DNA from: Bradyrhizobium sp. CER78
GTDB taxonomy: Bacteria > Pseudomonadota > Alphaproteobacteria > Rhizobiales > Xanthobacteraceae
Length of the DNA: 45,165 nt
Direction: 5' to 3'
Assembly: GCF_029846235.1 (NCBI RefSeq)
Contig: NZ_JARVWP010000032.1
Coordinates: 1 to 45,165 of the forward strand
The notes under the pieces were generated by a model. That model searched no databases. It had not been told where the DNA came from and worked only from the letters and a program-made list of their open reading frames with translations. Shown here in pieces: positions 7,781 through 16,169 of the stretch (positions are counted from its first letter, which is position 1; each line of letters opens with the position of its first letter). Position numbers and translations under genes: made by a program.

Positions 7781-9990
7781 CCGCGCCCGTGGTGCTCGAT
7801 CGCCGCAGCGTGCTGGCCGGTGGCGGCGCGCTGATCGTCAGCTTCTCGCTGCGCGGTGCGGCGGCACAGGAGCAGAAAGGCCCGGAGCTGCCGGGCAGCC
7901 TGGCGAAAACGCCCAATCTGGATTCCTGGATCCGGATCGATGCCGACGGCCGGATCACGGCCTTCACGGGCAAGGCCGAGCTCGGCCAGGGATTCCGCAC
8001 CGCGTTCCAGCAGGTCGCGGCCGAGCAGCTCGATATTGCCTTCGATGCGCTGAAGGTGATCACGGCGGATACAAAACTCACGGCGAACGAGGGCTACACC
8101 TCGGGCAGCCACTCGATGCAGGACAGCGGCACCGCGATCCTGCACGCCGCGGCGCAGGCGCGCGCGTTGCTGGTGGCGGAGGCCGCGAAGCGGTTCGACA
8201 TTCCGCCCGATAAATTACGAACCGAGAACGCGGCTGTCATCGCCCCCGATGGGCGCCGCCTGAGCTATGGCGAGCTGGTTGCCGCCGACATGCTGCATGT
8301 CCCGGCTCAGCCGGCATCGCCCCTGAAGGATCCGGCGAGCTTCAAGGTGATGGGGCAGCCGGTGCGGCGCGTCGATATTCCGGCCAAGGTCACCGGCGGC
8401 GCGGCCTATGTGCAGGACATGCGGCTGCCCGGCATGGTGCATGCACGCGTGGTGCGCCCGCCGAGCTACGGCGCGCAGCTCGTGGAATGCGACACTGCCG
8501 CGATCGAGAAGATGCCCGGCGTGATCGGAATCGTACGGGACGGCGATTTCCTCGCCGTGGTGGCGGAGAAAGAGTTTGGGGCGGTCAAGGCGATGCAGGC
8601 GCTATCAGCCGCGGCGAAGTGGCGGGAGAGCGCGAAACTGCCGAACCAGCAGGATCTGGCAAATATGCTGACCGCGCTGCCGTCGCAGGATTTTGCGATC
8701 TTCCAGCGTAATGATTCCACGGTGAGCGGCGCGCGATCGCTCGAAGCCACCTATACGCGGCCCTATCAGTCGCATGGCTCGATCGGCCCATCCTGCGCGG
8801 TCGCGCAGTTCGTCGACGGCGCGACGACGGTGTGGACGCATACCCAGGGCGTCTATCCAGACCGGCAGGCGATTGCCGAGATGCTCGGCATGCCGCAGTC
8901 GAGCGTCCGCCTGATCCATGTCGAAGGTTCCGGCTGCTACGGCCATAACGGCGCCGACGATGCCGCGGCCGACGCTGCGCTGATTGCCCGTGCGCTGCCC
9001 GGGCGCCCAATTCGGGTGCAGTGGATGCGCGAGCAGGAGCACGGCTGGGAGCCGTATGGTCCGGCGATGGTGACCAAGCTGAGCGCATCGCTGGATGGCA
9101 ATGGCAAGATCGCCGACTGGAATTTTGCGGTGTGGAGCAACACCCATTCGATGCGGCCGGGCGGCGCCGGCTCGCTGCTGGCCGCCCAGCACATGGCGCG
9201 ATCGTTCACGGTACCTGCGCCAAAGCCGCTGCCGCTGCCGGAGGGCGGCGGTGATCGCAACGCGATCCCGATCTACAATTTCCCGAATGCGCATGTGATG
9301 CATCACTTTATCCCCGCGATGCCGCTGCGGATTTCCGCGATGCGCGCGCTCGGTGCCTATCACAATGTGTTCTCGATCGAGAGTTTCATGGATGAGCTGG
9401 CCGGACTCGCCGGGGACGATCCGGTCGCGTTTCGGCTCAAGCATCTCGACGATCAGCGCGGGCGGGCGGTGGTCGAGAAGGCCGCCGGGGAATTCGGCTG
9501 GGTGCGCGGGAAGGCACCGCAGAATCGCGGCTACGGTTTTGCATTCGCGCGCTACAAGAACCTCGCTGCCTATTGTGCCATTGCGACCGAGGTTGAGGTC
9601 GATCCCGAGACCGGCCGGGCCCGCCTGGTGCGCGCGGTCGCTGCTGTCGACGCCGGCCAGGTCGTCAATCCGGATGGCATCACCAACCAGATCGAGGGCG
9701 CGATCGTGCAGTCGACGAGCTGGACGCTCTATGAGAGCGTCACGTTCGACGAAGCGCGGATCACCAGCATCGACTGGCAGACCTACCCGATCCTGCGCTT
9801 CGATGCCGTGCCCGACAGCATCGCCGTCCACATCATCAACCGTCCGGGGCAGCCGTTTCTCGGCAGCGGCGAGACCGGGCAGGGGCCGGCCGCGGCGTCG
9901 CTCGCCAATGCCATCGCGCATGCGACCGGCAAGCGGCTGCGCGACCTGCCGCTCAGCCGCAAGCGGATCAAGGATGCGATCGATGCGTAG
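7777..9990 (+). CDS. Molybdopterin-binding large subunit (IorB-like), Tat-exported
   Basis: A 737-residue catalytic subunit of the xanthine oxidase family. A Tat signal (DRRSVLAGGG followed by a hydrophobic stretch and an A-x-A-like AAAQ site) occupies residues 8-31. The C-terminal GSGETGQGPAA supplies the conserved active-site glutamate near residue 699, which activates water for hydroxylation at molybdenum. Length and the lack of a separate FAD subunit place it with isoquinoline 1-oxidoreductase beta, nicotinate dehydrogenase and related aldehyde oxidoreductases. Substrate specificity cannot be told from motifs. It is coupled to the 2Fe-2S gene by an ATGA overlap. No cofactor-insertion gene (XdhC type) lies nearby, so maturation must be supplied elsewhere. 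Confidence 0.93.
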   Translation: MTAPVVLDRRSVLAGGGALIVSFSLRGAAAQEQKGPELPGSLAKTPNLDSWIRIDADGRITAFTGKAELGQGFRTAFQQVAAEQLDIAFDALKVITADTKLTANEGYTSGSHSMQDSGTAILHAAAQARALLVAEAAKRFDIPPDKLRTENAAVIAPDGRRLSYGELVAADMLHVPAQPASPLKDPASFKVMGQPVRRVDIPAKVTGGAAYVQDMRLPGMVHARVVRPPSYGAQLVECDTAAIEKMPGVIGIVRDGDFLAVVAEKEFGAVKAMQALSAAAKWRESAKLPNQQDLANMLTALPSQDFAIFQRNDSTVSGARSLEATYTRPYQSHGSIGPSCAVAQFVDGATTVWTHTQGVYPDRQAIAEMLGMPQSSVRLIHVEGSGCYGHNGADDAAADAALIARALPGRPIRVQWMREQEHGWEPYGPAMVTKLSASLDGNGKIADWNFAVWSNTHSMRPGGAGSLLAAQHMARSFTVPAPKPLPLPEGGGDRNAIPIYNFPNAHVMHHFIPAMPLRISAMRALGAYHNVFSIESFMDELAGLAGDDPVAFRLKHLDDQRGRAVVEKAAGEFGWVRGKAPQNRGYGFAFARYKNLAAYCAIATEVEVDPETGRARLVRAVAAVDAGQVVNPDGITNQIEGAIVQSTSWTLYESVTFDEARITSIDWQTYPILRFDAVPDSIAVHIINRPGQPFLGSGETGQGPAAASLANAIAHATGKRLRDLPLSRKRIKDAIDA

Positions 9991-9997
9991 AGCGATG

Positions 9998-10155
9998 CTC
10001 TCCCTCTCCCCGTTCTTTACGGGGAGAGGGGTGGGGTGAGGGGCCGCCTCCGCGTATACGGTGACAGCTGCGTTTGCGGAGACTCCCCCTCACCCGGAAC
10101 GCATCTAGCGATGCGTTCCGACCTCTCCCCGCACGCGGGGGTGAGGTGGAGCAGA
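9998..10155. repeat. Composite palindromic intergenic repeat
   Basis: Two strong stems lie between the convergent genes ending at 9990 and 10195. The first is a 12-bp perfect stem, 10002-10013 with 10019-10030 (loop TCTTT), rich in CCCTCTCCCC. The second is a 10-bp perfect stem, 10095-10104 with 10111-10120 (loop CTAGCG). Flanking C/T- and G-rich tracts recur in inverted orientation. This is the style of dispersed repeat known from Bradyrhizobium and relatives. It may also end transcription from both sides, though no clear T-run follows. Confidence 0.7.
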
Positions 10156-10194
10156 GGCCCGTTGCCCGATCTAAAGCATATTCAAGTCTGATCG

Positions 10195-11418
10195 TCAGGC
10201 CGCCGTCGGAGCGGATGGCGCCGGGGGCGTCGGCATCGGCTCGACCGTGTAGGTCTTGGGCATGTTGATCGGCTTGTAGGCCGGATCCTTCTGCATCCGC
10301 TCCAGCACTGAGGCGTGGATGGTCGCGCCTTCCGGTATCGGCCTTGGCTCGCCGCGCGGCAAATAGAAGCCGAGGAAGGATTTCCGCTCCTTCCATTCCT
10401 TCCATTTGTCGCGCTTCGGAATCCATTCCAGGATTTCCCAGGCGGCCGTCAGGGAATTGTGCAGCGGGTCCGTCACGCTCGGCGCTGCATATTCGTGGCT
10501 GTGCGGCGGCAGCGGCATCCCCCAGGCGAGATGATCGATCAACGCCTGGTCCATGTGCAGCCCGGCGGCCCTGGCCTGTTCGAGCATCCAGATCAGTGGA
10601 TACTTCGACGGCCCGCTCTGGTCCTCCGGATAGCCGCCGCCAACATCGGAATGCACGCCGGCGAACCAGACCTGGCGGATGTCCTGGTCGATCGCGGTCG
10701 ACGGGTCGAACGGATCGGTGCGGAATTTCTGCGGCTCGATCCAGCGGTTGAGGCGGAACATGCGCCGGCGCTCGTCGATCGAGATCGCCTGGCGGAACCG
10801 CCTGACGCTGGAATTGGTGCGGGTGAACAGCAACGTCTGCATGTCGAACAGGAAGTTGTCCTGCCGCGGCACGATGATCGAGGCCACCGTGTCCCAGACG
10901 CCGACGAATTCGATGTCGATGTTGCGGCCGCCGGCGATCTGGCTGAAATGCCAGACTTCCTTCAGCGGGGCAGGGTCAAATGTCCCGTCGGACTTCTGGG
11001 CGTCCGCGCTGGCCTTCTTGTAGGCGCCGAAGGCGTAGCCGGCGAGGTCGAGCTGGTCGACCGGCAACAGGCCCATCACATGGACGAAAGCCGCCAGCGT
11101 GCGCACGGTGTAGGCACCGCGGCTGAAGCCGAACATCCAGACGCGGTCGCCGGGCTCCCAGAGCCGGCAGAGAAACTGGTAGGCGTCGAGCGTGTCCTTG
11201 TCGAGACCGGCGCCGAAGGCCAGCCCGAACAGGCCCCACGCCTCCTGCTTGAAACGGCCCCAGCTGTTCTGCAGCCCGATGGTGCCGAGACCCGGATGAT
11301 AGTAGATCCGCTGCCCGTCATCCTTGTCGGCGACGCGAAACAGCTTCAGGACGTTGGAAATATTGGCGCCGATCTCGTTGCCGGTGCCGTCGCACAAGAT
11401 CACAATATCCTTCGGCAT
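10195..11418 (-). CDS. DUF2235 alpha/beta-hydrolase-like protein
   Basis: A 407-residue member of the DUF2235 family, related to Tle1-type phospholipase effectors. The N-terminal ILCDGTGNEIG (residues 7-17) is the family hallmark, and GFSRGAY at 97-103 gives the nucleophile S99 in a GxSxG elbow. D-containing and H-containing segments (VGVWDTVAS, GVHSDVGGGYPE) fit the rest of the triad. The C-terminal 40 residues are proline- and alanine-rich. There is no signal peptide, and no type VI secretion gene (VgrG, PAAR, immunity protein) is next to it, so an antibacterial effector role is not supported by context. ATG at 11418. Family call firm; substrate and role unknown. Confidence 0.88.
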   Translation of the reverse strand: MPKDIVILCDGTGNEIGANISNVLKLFRVADKDDGQRIYYHPGLGTIGLQNSWGRFKQEAWGLFGLAFGAGLDKDTLDAYQFLCRLWEPGDRVWMFGFSRGAYTVRTLAAFVHVMGLLPVDQLDLAGYAFGAYKKASADAQKSDGTFDPAPLKEVWHFSQIAGGRNIDIEFVGVWDTVASIIVPRQDNFLFDMQTLLFTRTNSSVRRFRQAISIDERRRMFRLNRWIEPQKFRTDPFDPSTAIDQDIRQVWFAGVHSDVGGGYPEDQSGPSKYPLIWMLEQARAAGLHMDQALIDHLAWGMPLPPHSHEYAAPSVTDPLHNSLTAAWEILEWIPKRDKWKEWKERKSFLGFYLPRGEPRPIPEGATIHASVLERMQKDPAYKPINMPKTYTVEPMPTPPAPSAPTAA

Positions 11419-11748
11419 CCGTAGCCCCTGCGGTCGCCGTGAAATTCGCGGCTTCTATGTACGGCAGAACGCGGGGATGATTCAATCTCCAATTGAAGAC
11501 GGTTCTGTGTAGCGGCGTGACCAGCCATCGTCTTGCGGAGGCCTGCGGCCGGCTCGGGCGATGAGAGCCCGCTCGACGCTGCGTCCGCAGAATTCAATTG
11601 CAAGGCTTTGGAAAAGGTGGAAATCTGCTCGTCAATCATTGTTATATTGCGTTGATATTTTCTCCCTTCCAGGGACCTCGCCGGTGCGCGCGATCATTCG
11701 GCCTGCGGCTTTCCGCGGCTCTCTCACCAAGGACAGGAATCGATCGGC
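11419..11748. other. Intergenic region, no convincing gene
   Basis: This 330-base divergent gap carries the promoters of the DUF2235 gene and of the membrane-protein gene at 11749. It contains an AT-rich patch at about 11636-11666 that could hold the rightward promoter. Short open frames here lack ribosome sites or family features, and I do not call any. Confidence 0.5.
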
Positions 11749-12276
11749 ATGAGCCATCAAGCTCTCGTGACGATCATTCTCGCGGGACTGGTGGTGAGTG
11801 CGTTCGGACTGTTCTGGTGGGTCGGTAGCTATTCCGATCGCGTTTTTGCCAAACGATTCCGCACCCGCTTTCCGGAGAAGACGCTGAGCTACAGCGGCGA
11901 TCAGCTTGGCGCGCTGGTGCAGTCCGATCTGCGGATCAAGTATGTGTTCCCGATCCTGTTCCCGCTCGATCTCGTCGTCATGCTGGCGCTGGCGGGCGCG
12001 ATGGGCGCGGCGTCATCGCATTGGCTCAACCAGATCTATCCGTCGGCGGCGTGGCTCGGCCTGGTCGTGCCGGCGGTGTACCTGCTCAGCGACCTGATCG
12101 AGGATTGCCTGCTGGCATGGCTGTTGCTGCACGGCGACCCGGATGCGGCGGCGCGATCCGTCTCGGTGCTGAAGGCGATCACGACGATCAAGCTCGTCAG
12201 TGTTACGGCCTCGATCGCGCTGACGCTGGTTGCATTCGTCGGGTGGCTGTTCCACACCGAGTCGCTGGCCATCTAG
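11749..12276 (+). CDS. Small multi-pass membrane protein, unknown
   Basis: A 175-residue hydrophobic protein with four predicted membrane helices. One is at the N-terminus (about residues 5-25). Two more lie in the middle, around 65-85 and 98-120, and the last is near the C-terminus (about 145-168). A charged loop with KRFRTRFPEKTLSYS follows the first helix. I do not recognise a family motif. ATG at 11749 is preceded by GGACAGGAATCG, giving an AGGA-type ribosome site. It is convergent with the CoxE-like gene, with 18 bases between stops. Role unknown. Confidence 0.75.
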   Translation: MSHQALVTIILAGLVVSAFGLFWWVGSYSDRVFAKRFRTRFPEKTLSYSGDQLGALVQSDLRIKYVFPILFPLDLVVMLALAGAMGAASSHWLNQIYPSAAWLGLVVPAVYLLSDLIEDCLLAWLLLHGDPDAAARSVSVLKAITTIKLVSVTASIALTLVAFVGWLFHTESLAI

Positions 12277-12294
12277 ACCGCGCGGTGGAGCGAT

Positions 12295-13671
12295 CTACTG
12301 ATAAGTCGCGACGATATCCGAAACGGCGCGCTCGAGTTGCTGCGCGGTCGCGCATTGACGCACCACGGTGCAGAAGGTCGCATACCGCGGCATCTCGGAA
12401 TCGCCAAAGCCCCAGACCATGCGGCCCTCGGGGTTGAGCCACACCAGCCGCTTCGAGCGCTCGCCGATGCGGCGCAGGATGTCGGCGCGCGGGTCAAGGT
12501 TGTTGCTGCGGGCATCGCCGAGCACGATCACCGTGGTCTGCGGTGTGATCGCGCTCATCCAATTGTCCTCGAAATCGGCGAAGGAATTGCCGTAGTCGGA
12601 CGAACCGAAGCCGACCTTGGACATGATCTCCTTCATCGCCTCTTCCGGCGAGTTCGATTCCAGGATGTCGCTGACCTCGATCAGATGGCCGGAGAAGGCG
12701 AAGGAGCGGACGTCGTCGACCACCTCGTGCAGGCTGTGGATCAGGAGCAGGAAGAAGTCCGAGACGCGAGCGACCGAGCCCGAGACGTCGCACAGCGCGA
12801 CGATCTTCGGCCGGTCGCGATGCTTGCGCTTCCACGCGGTCAGGAAGGGCACGCCGCCCCAGGCCGCATTCCGGCGCAGCGTGCGGCGGACGTCGAGATG
12901 GCCGCGGCGCTGGCGCTTGCGCGGCTTGGAATAGCGTTCGCGCAGCCGCCGCGCGATCTGGCGGATTAGTGCGCGCATCTGCTCGACCTGGCGCGCCTCG
13001 ATCCGCGCCAGCGGTGCGTTGCGCAGGATCTCGTTGCGCAAATTCTCCGCTTCCTCGCGGCCGTAGAGTAGCAGGGCCTGCGAGACGGCGTCGCGAACCG
13101 TACCGCGGAGGCCGTTGAGCGCTTCCTGCAGCCGCTCGGCGAGCGCCGGATTGCGGGTGGTCTGCTCGTCGATGTCGTCACGCAGGCGCTGGATGCCCAT
13201 CGCATCGAGGATGCGGGTCTGGAAGATGCCGCGCTGGGTGAAGTAGCGGATGTCAGGCAGCGAGGCGGCGCCGGAGGCATTGGCGATCGCGGTCGATATC
13301 GCCGAGCGATCCTGCGACAGCAGCATTTGTGCCAGCGGCCCGACATTCTCGTTGGCGGCGCCGCCTGCGTTGTTGCCATGCTCGTCGGCCGACGGGTTGG
13401 CGCCGGATTCGCTGTTGTCGTCGGTTTTGCTCTGATCGGCGCTTTCCTGCTGCGGCTCGGGCTGGCTGAAGAACAGATCGAAGCATTCGCCGAGCGCGCG
13501 CTTCTCGTCTTGCGTCTTGGCGAGCGTCAGCAGGAACGTGTCGCGCAGCACGTCGCGATCGTTGAACCCGACCTGCGCGACCGCCCGCATCGCATCGATG
13601 CTTTCGGCCGGCGAGACCCGGACCCCGGCTCCCCGCGCCGCACGAAAGAAGCGATGCAGGTTCTCGCGCAT
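12295..13671 (-). CDS. VWA domain protein, CoxE-like
   Basis: A 458-residue cytoplasmic protein whose C-terminal half is a CoxE-type von Willebrand factor A domain. The MIDAS metal site is D295-x-S297-x-S299 in VALCDVSGS, and the downstream VIVLGDARSN supplies the conserved aspartate. The N-terminal half is helical, with an acidic, glutamine/asparagine-rich linker at about 70-110. CoxE-type proteins work with MoxR AAA+ ATPases as chaperone pairs, inserting or removing cofactors in target enzymes. Here the MoxR partner is immediately upstream with 6 bases between them, so they form one operon. The usual client (CO dehydrogenase) is absent; the molybdenum hydroxylase 2.3 kb away is a possible client by inference only. 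Confidence 0.9.
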   Translation of the reverse strand: MRENLHRFFRAARGAGVRVSPAESIDAMRAVAQVGFNDRDVLRDTFLLTLAKTQDEKRALGECFDLFFSQPEPQQESADQSKTDDNSESGANPSADEHGNNAGGAANENVGPLAQMLLSQDRSAISTAIANASGAASLPDIRYFTQRGIFQTRILDAMGIQRLRDDIDEQTTRNPALAERLQEALNGLRGTVRDAVSQALLLYGREEAENLRNEILRNAPLARIEARQVEQMRALIRQIARRLRERYSKPRKRQRRGHLDVRRTLRRNAAWGGVPFLTAWKRKHRDRPKIVALCDVSGSVARVSDFFLLLIHSLHEVVDDVRSFAFSGHLIEVSDILESNSPEEAMKEIMSKVGFGSSDYGNSFADFEDNWMSAITPQTTVIVLGDARSNNLDPRADILRRIGERSKRLVWLNPEGRMVWGFGDSEMPRYATFCTVVRQCATAQQLERAVSDIVATYQ

Positions 13672-13677
13672 CTTGGC

Positions 13678-14625
13678 TTAACTAAACACGCCCTGGCGCG
13701 ACGCCTTGGCGATGAAGGACGAGATCTGCGGCGTCGCGGCCTCGATATCGGCCTCGTATTTCAGGAGCACGTTGAGCGTGTCCTTGACGATCTCGTGGTC
13801 GAGCTCGCTGGCCTGCAGCAGCACCAGTACGCGCGCCCAGTCGATCGCCTCGCTGACCGAAGGCAGTTTCTTCAGATCGAGCGAGCGGATCTCGTGGATG
13901 AAGCCGACCATCTGCTTGCGCAGCGTCTGCGAGATGCCCGGCACACGGCTCTCGACGATGCGCTCTTCCAGCTTCTGCTCGGGGAAGCCGATGTGCAGAT
14001 GCAGGCAGCGCCGCTTCAATGCGTCGCCGAGATCGCGTTCGCTGTTCGAGGTCAGGATCACGGTCGGCGGCGCCACCGCGGAGACGGTGCCGAGCTCGGG
14101 GATCGTGACCTGGAAGTCGGAGAGGATTTCCAGGAGCAGCGATTCGAATTCGGCGTCCGACTTGTCGATCTCGTCGATCAGCAGCACGCACCCGGCGGGT
14201 TGCTCCAGCGCCTGCAACAGCGGCCGCGGTTCGACAAATTCCTTGGAGAAGAACACGTCGCCGAAGGTGTGGAGTTGGTCGAGCGCTGCGGCCAGCGACT
14301 GCGCGCCGCCGAGCACTTCGCCGAGCTTGTCTTTCAGGATCTGGGTGTAGAGCAGCTGCTTGGCGTATTTCCACTCATACAGCGCCTTGGCCTCGTCGAG
14401 GCCCTCATAGCACTGCAAGCGGATCATCTTCATGCCGCGCCAGGCGGCGATCGCCTTCGCGAGCTCGGTCTTGCCGACGCCGGCAGGGCCTTCGACCAGG
14501 ATCGGCTTCTCGATCTGCTGCGACAGATAGACTGCGGTCGCAATCTGCCGGCTCGCAATATAGCCTTGTGCGGCGAGGCCGCTTTCCACGGCCTCGATCG
14601 AGGCGGTGGGCCTGGTGTCAGCCAC
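13678..14625 (-). CDS. MoxR-family AAA+ ATPase
   Basis: A 315-residue AAA+ protein: Walker A GPAGVGKT at 46-53, Walker B LLIDEID at 148-154, sensor-1 segment VILTSNSERDL, and the MoxR-like lid domain after it. MoxR ATPases remodel or activate enzyme complexes with a VWA-domain partner, encoded here directly downstream. I chose the GTG at 14625 because GGAG sits nine bases before it. The frame stays open to another GTG at 14688, which would add 21 residues without a clear ribosome site. A palindromic repeat lies upstream at 14765-14852. Confidence 0.93.
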   Translation of the reverse strand: MADTRPTASIEAVESGLAAQGYIASRQIATAVYLSQQIEKPILVEGPAGVGKTELAKAIAAWRGMKMIRLQCYEGLDEAKALYEWKYAKQLLYTQILKDKLGEVLGGAQSLAAALDQLHTFGDVFFSKEFVEPRPLLQALEQPAGCVLLIDEIDKSDAEFESLLLEILSDFQVTIPELGTVSAVAPPTVILTSNSERDLGDALKRRCLHLHIGFPEQKLEERIVESRVPGISQTLRKQMVGFIHEIRSLDLKKLPSVSEAIDWARVLVLLQASELDHEIVKDTLNVLLKYEADIEAATPQISSFIAKASRQGVFS

Positions 14626-14764
14626 GAGGATCAGCTCCGAATTTGCCTTGAACTCGGAGCTGTTCTGCGCCCGTTGCGGGCAAAGCACAAGGCTCGTTTG
14701 GCCCGCAAGCGCATGGGTTTAGCGCATGGTTCCGGGGTATTCCGCCGAGCGCAATACCTAAAAC

Positions 14765-14852
14765 CGTAGCCCGGATGAAGCGAAGCGCAATCCGGGACAG
14801 ACGAGCCGCGGAGCGACCGTCCCGGATTTCGCTGCGCTCCATCCGGGCTACG
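14765..14852. repeat. Palindromic repeat (GTAGCCCGGAT family)
   Basis: An 88-base element whose ends are inverted copies (CGTAGCCCGGAT and ATCCGGGCTACG). Inner arms also pair: GCGCAATCCGGGAC with GTCCCGGATTTCGC, imperfectly. It lies between two same-strand genes, so it is transcribed as a long hairpin. Elements of this sequence type are common between genes in Bradyrhizobium and other bacteria. Confidence 0.75.
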
Positions 14853-14894
14853 AAACAGACGCGCAGCCCGGGGGCGCTCTGCGCCCCGGCAGGC

Positions 14895-15209
14895 TTACCC
14901 CGCGCAGCTCTTCACGAAATCCTTGCGCTGCGGGCCGACGATCTTCTGGTCGATCGCCTGCTTTAGGCAGTCGAGATGCGCCTGCGCCATGCAGAGCTGC
15001 ATCTGGTCGTGCCGGTCCTGACCCTTCAGCGCCTTCGCCGCGCTCTGGCAGGCCGCGCGCTTCGCACCGGGCGCTGTGGACGTGCTCTCCTGCGCGGGAG
15101 CTGCCGCCGGCGCTGCTGCCGGCGCGGGGGCTGAGGTTGATTGCGCGAACGCTTCGACCGAGACCAGCAGCGAGGTGGCCGAGACCAGGGCGACGACGAG
15201 ACGTTTCAT
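14895..15209 (-). CDS. Small exported protein, PsiF-repeat-like
   Basis: A 104-residue protein with a clear Sec signal peptide (MKRLVVALVSATSLLVSVEAFA, cleaved before QST). An alanine/proline-rich linker to about residue 45 follows, then a compact region with four cysteines (AACQSAAK, LCMAQ, DCLKQ, KSCAG). The spacing and the ending QRKDFVKSC resemble the PsiF repeat (ER..FM..C), a periplasmic family of unknown function linked to phosphate starvation in E. coli. The match is by eye and partial. I chose the ATG at 15209 because it puts the signal at the N-terminus. The upstream region has an imperfect palindrome at 15226-15271. Confidence 0.75.
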   Translation of the reverse strand: MKRLVVALVSATSLLVSVEAFAQSTSAPAPAAAPAAAPAQESTSTAPGAKRAACQSAAKALKGQDRHDQMQLCMAQAHLDCLKQAIDQKIVGPQRKDFVKSCAG

Positions 15210-15225
15210 GGGATGTGCCTCCGCA

Positions 15226-15271
15226 AGCATGATCCGGAGAACCGAGCATCGGTTTTCCGGAACGTCATGCT
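15226..15271. repeat. Imperfect palindrome, AGCATGATCCGGA family
   Basis: AGCATGA at 15226-15232 pairs with TCATGCT at 15265-15271, and inside it CCGGAGAACCGA pairs with TCGGTTTTCCGG with one mismatch. Closely similar palindromes are scattered through Rhizobiales genomes. Here it begins 17 bases upstream of the start codon of the exported small protein, so it may affect that gene's leader RNA. Confidence 0.65.
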
Positions 15272-15382
15272 CAGACCAGTAAAGGATCATGTTGCGATCT
15301 TGCGATCGCGCCGTGATCCACGGGGAGGTCGACAATTAGAGGCCGCCGCCTGAATGCGGAGTGAATGTGCGGGGAAACCGCT

Positions 15383-16015
15383 TCACCTCAGCGTGAGGCC
15401 GGTCGCGGCCTCGAGTTCGGAGATCGCCTGCGCGGCGTTCGCGACCTTGATCGTGGTCATGCCCATCTCGCGCGCCGGCTTCAAATTGACGCCGAGGTCG
15501 TCGAGATAGACACAGTTCGCAGGATTCACCTGCAGCGTCTCCACCATCATCCGGTAGATCCGCGGATCGGGCTTGCGCAAGCCGATCTTCGCGGACTCGA
15601 TGACGTGGTCGAACAGCGCCATCACCTCGGCGACATAGAGCGTGCGCCCGCTGTGGCTGCCGATTGCGTTCGACGGCAGATTGTTGGTGATGCAGCCGGT
15701 CTTGAATTTCGCCTTGATGCGCTTCAGTGCCTCGACCATTTCGGGGCGGAGGTCGCCCGAGAGCAGCGGCAGCACGTCCTTGCCGCGCACCTCGGCGCCG
15801 AGCGCCTTGGATTCCGTCGCGAACAGTTCGTCGAACGCATCGATGCCGATCTCGGCGCGCTCGAACTTGGCCCAGGCGTTCTCGAGATGGTTGGCGGCGT
15901 TGGTGCGGCGGATGATGTCGACCGGCAGGCCGCGCTCAGTCTCGTAGCGCGCGAAAGCCTCGAACGGCGAGGTGGTCAAGACGCCGCCGAAATCCCAGAT
16001 CACTGCCTCGATCAT
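15383..16015 (-). CDS. HAD-superfamily hydrolase, subfamily IA
   Basis: A 210-residue haloacid-dehalogenase-fold protein. Motif I is WDFGGVL: the nucleophile D8 is present, but the usual second aspartate of DxD is replaced by glycine (DFGG), as is common in YihX-like and epoxide-hydrolase N-terminal-like members. Motif II is ITNNLP, motif III is GLRKPDPRIY, and motif IV is YLDDLGVN. Members are phosphatases of sugar phosphates or similar small molecules. ATG at 16015 follows AGGA with six-base spacing; the open frame continues upstream without family sequence. It follows the methyltransferase-like gene on the same strand after 154 bases. Confidence 0.9.
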   Translation of the reverse strand: MIEAVIWDFGGVLTTSPFEAFARYETERGLPVDIIRRTNAANHLENAWAKFERAEIGIDAFDELFATESKALGAEVRGKDVLPLLSGDLRPEMVEALKRIKAKFKTGCITNNLPSNAIGSHSGRTLYVAEVMALFDHVIESAKIGLRKPDPRIYRMMVETLQVNPANCVYLDDLGVNLKPAREMGMTTIKVANAAQAISELEAATGLTLR

Positions 16016-16169
16016 CAATGTCCTGCCCGTTGCAAAGCGGCGGCTTCGCCTCGGGTCGTCCGGCCGCTTGACCGAAGACAGGGAAACGCGCGTTACGCCT
16101 TCTTTATTGGAATTGCCGCCGATCAGGCAAGCCGCCAGTTTACGGCAAACTCCGCCGTGCGGAACGGGC

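Noticed and set aside
9998..10155. The composite repeat as a CRISPR array
   Set aside because: The units are inverted, not direct, with no regular spacers and no cas genes nearby.
10195..11418. The DUF2235 protein as a type VI secretion effector
   Set aside because: The family includes Tle1 effectors, but there is no VgrG, PAAR, adaptor or immunity gene next to it.
14626..14688. The 21-codon N-terminal extension of the MoxR ATPase
   Set aside because: Its GTG has no good ribosome site, whereas the GTG at 14625 has GGAG nine bases upstream and begins near the family N-terminus.
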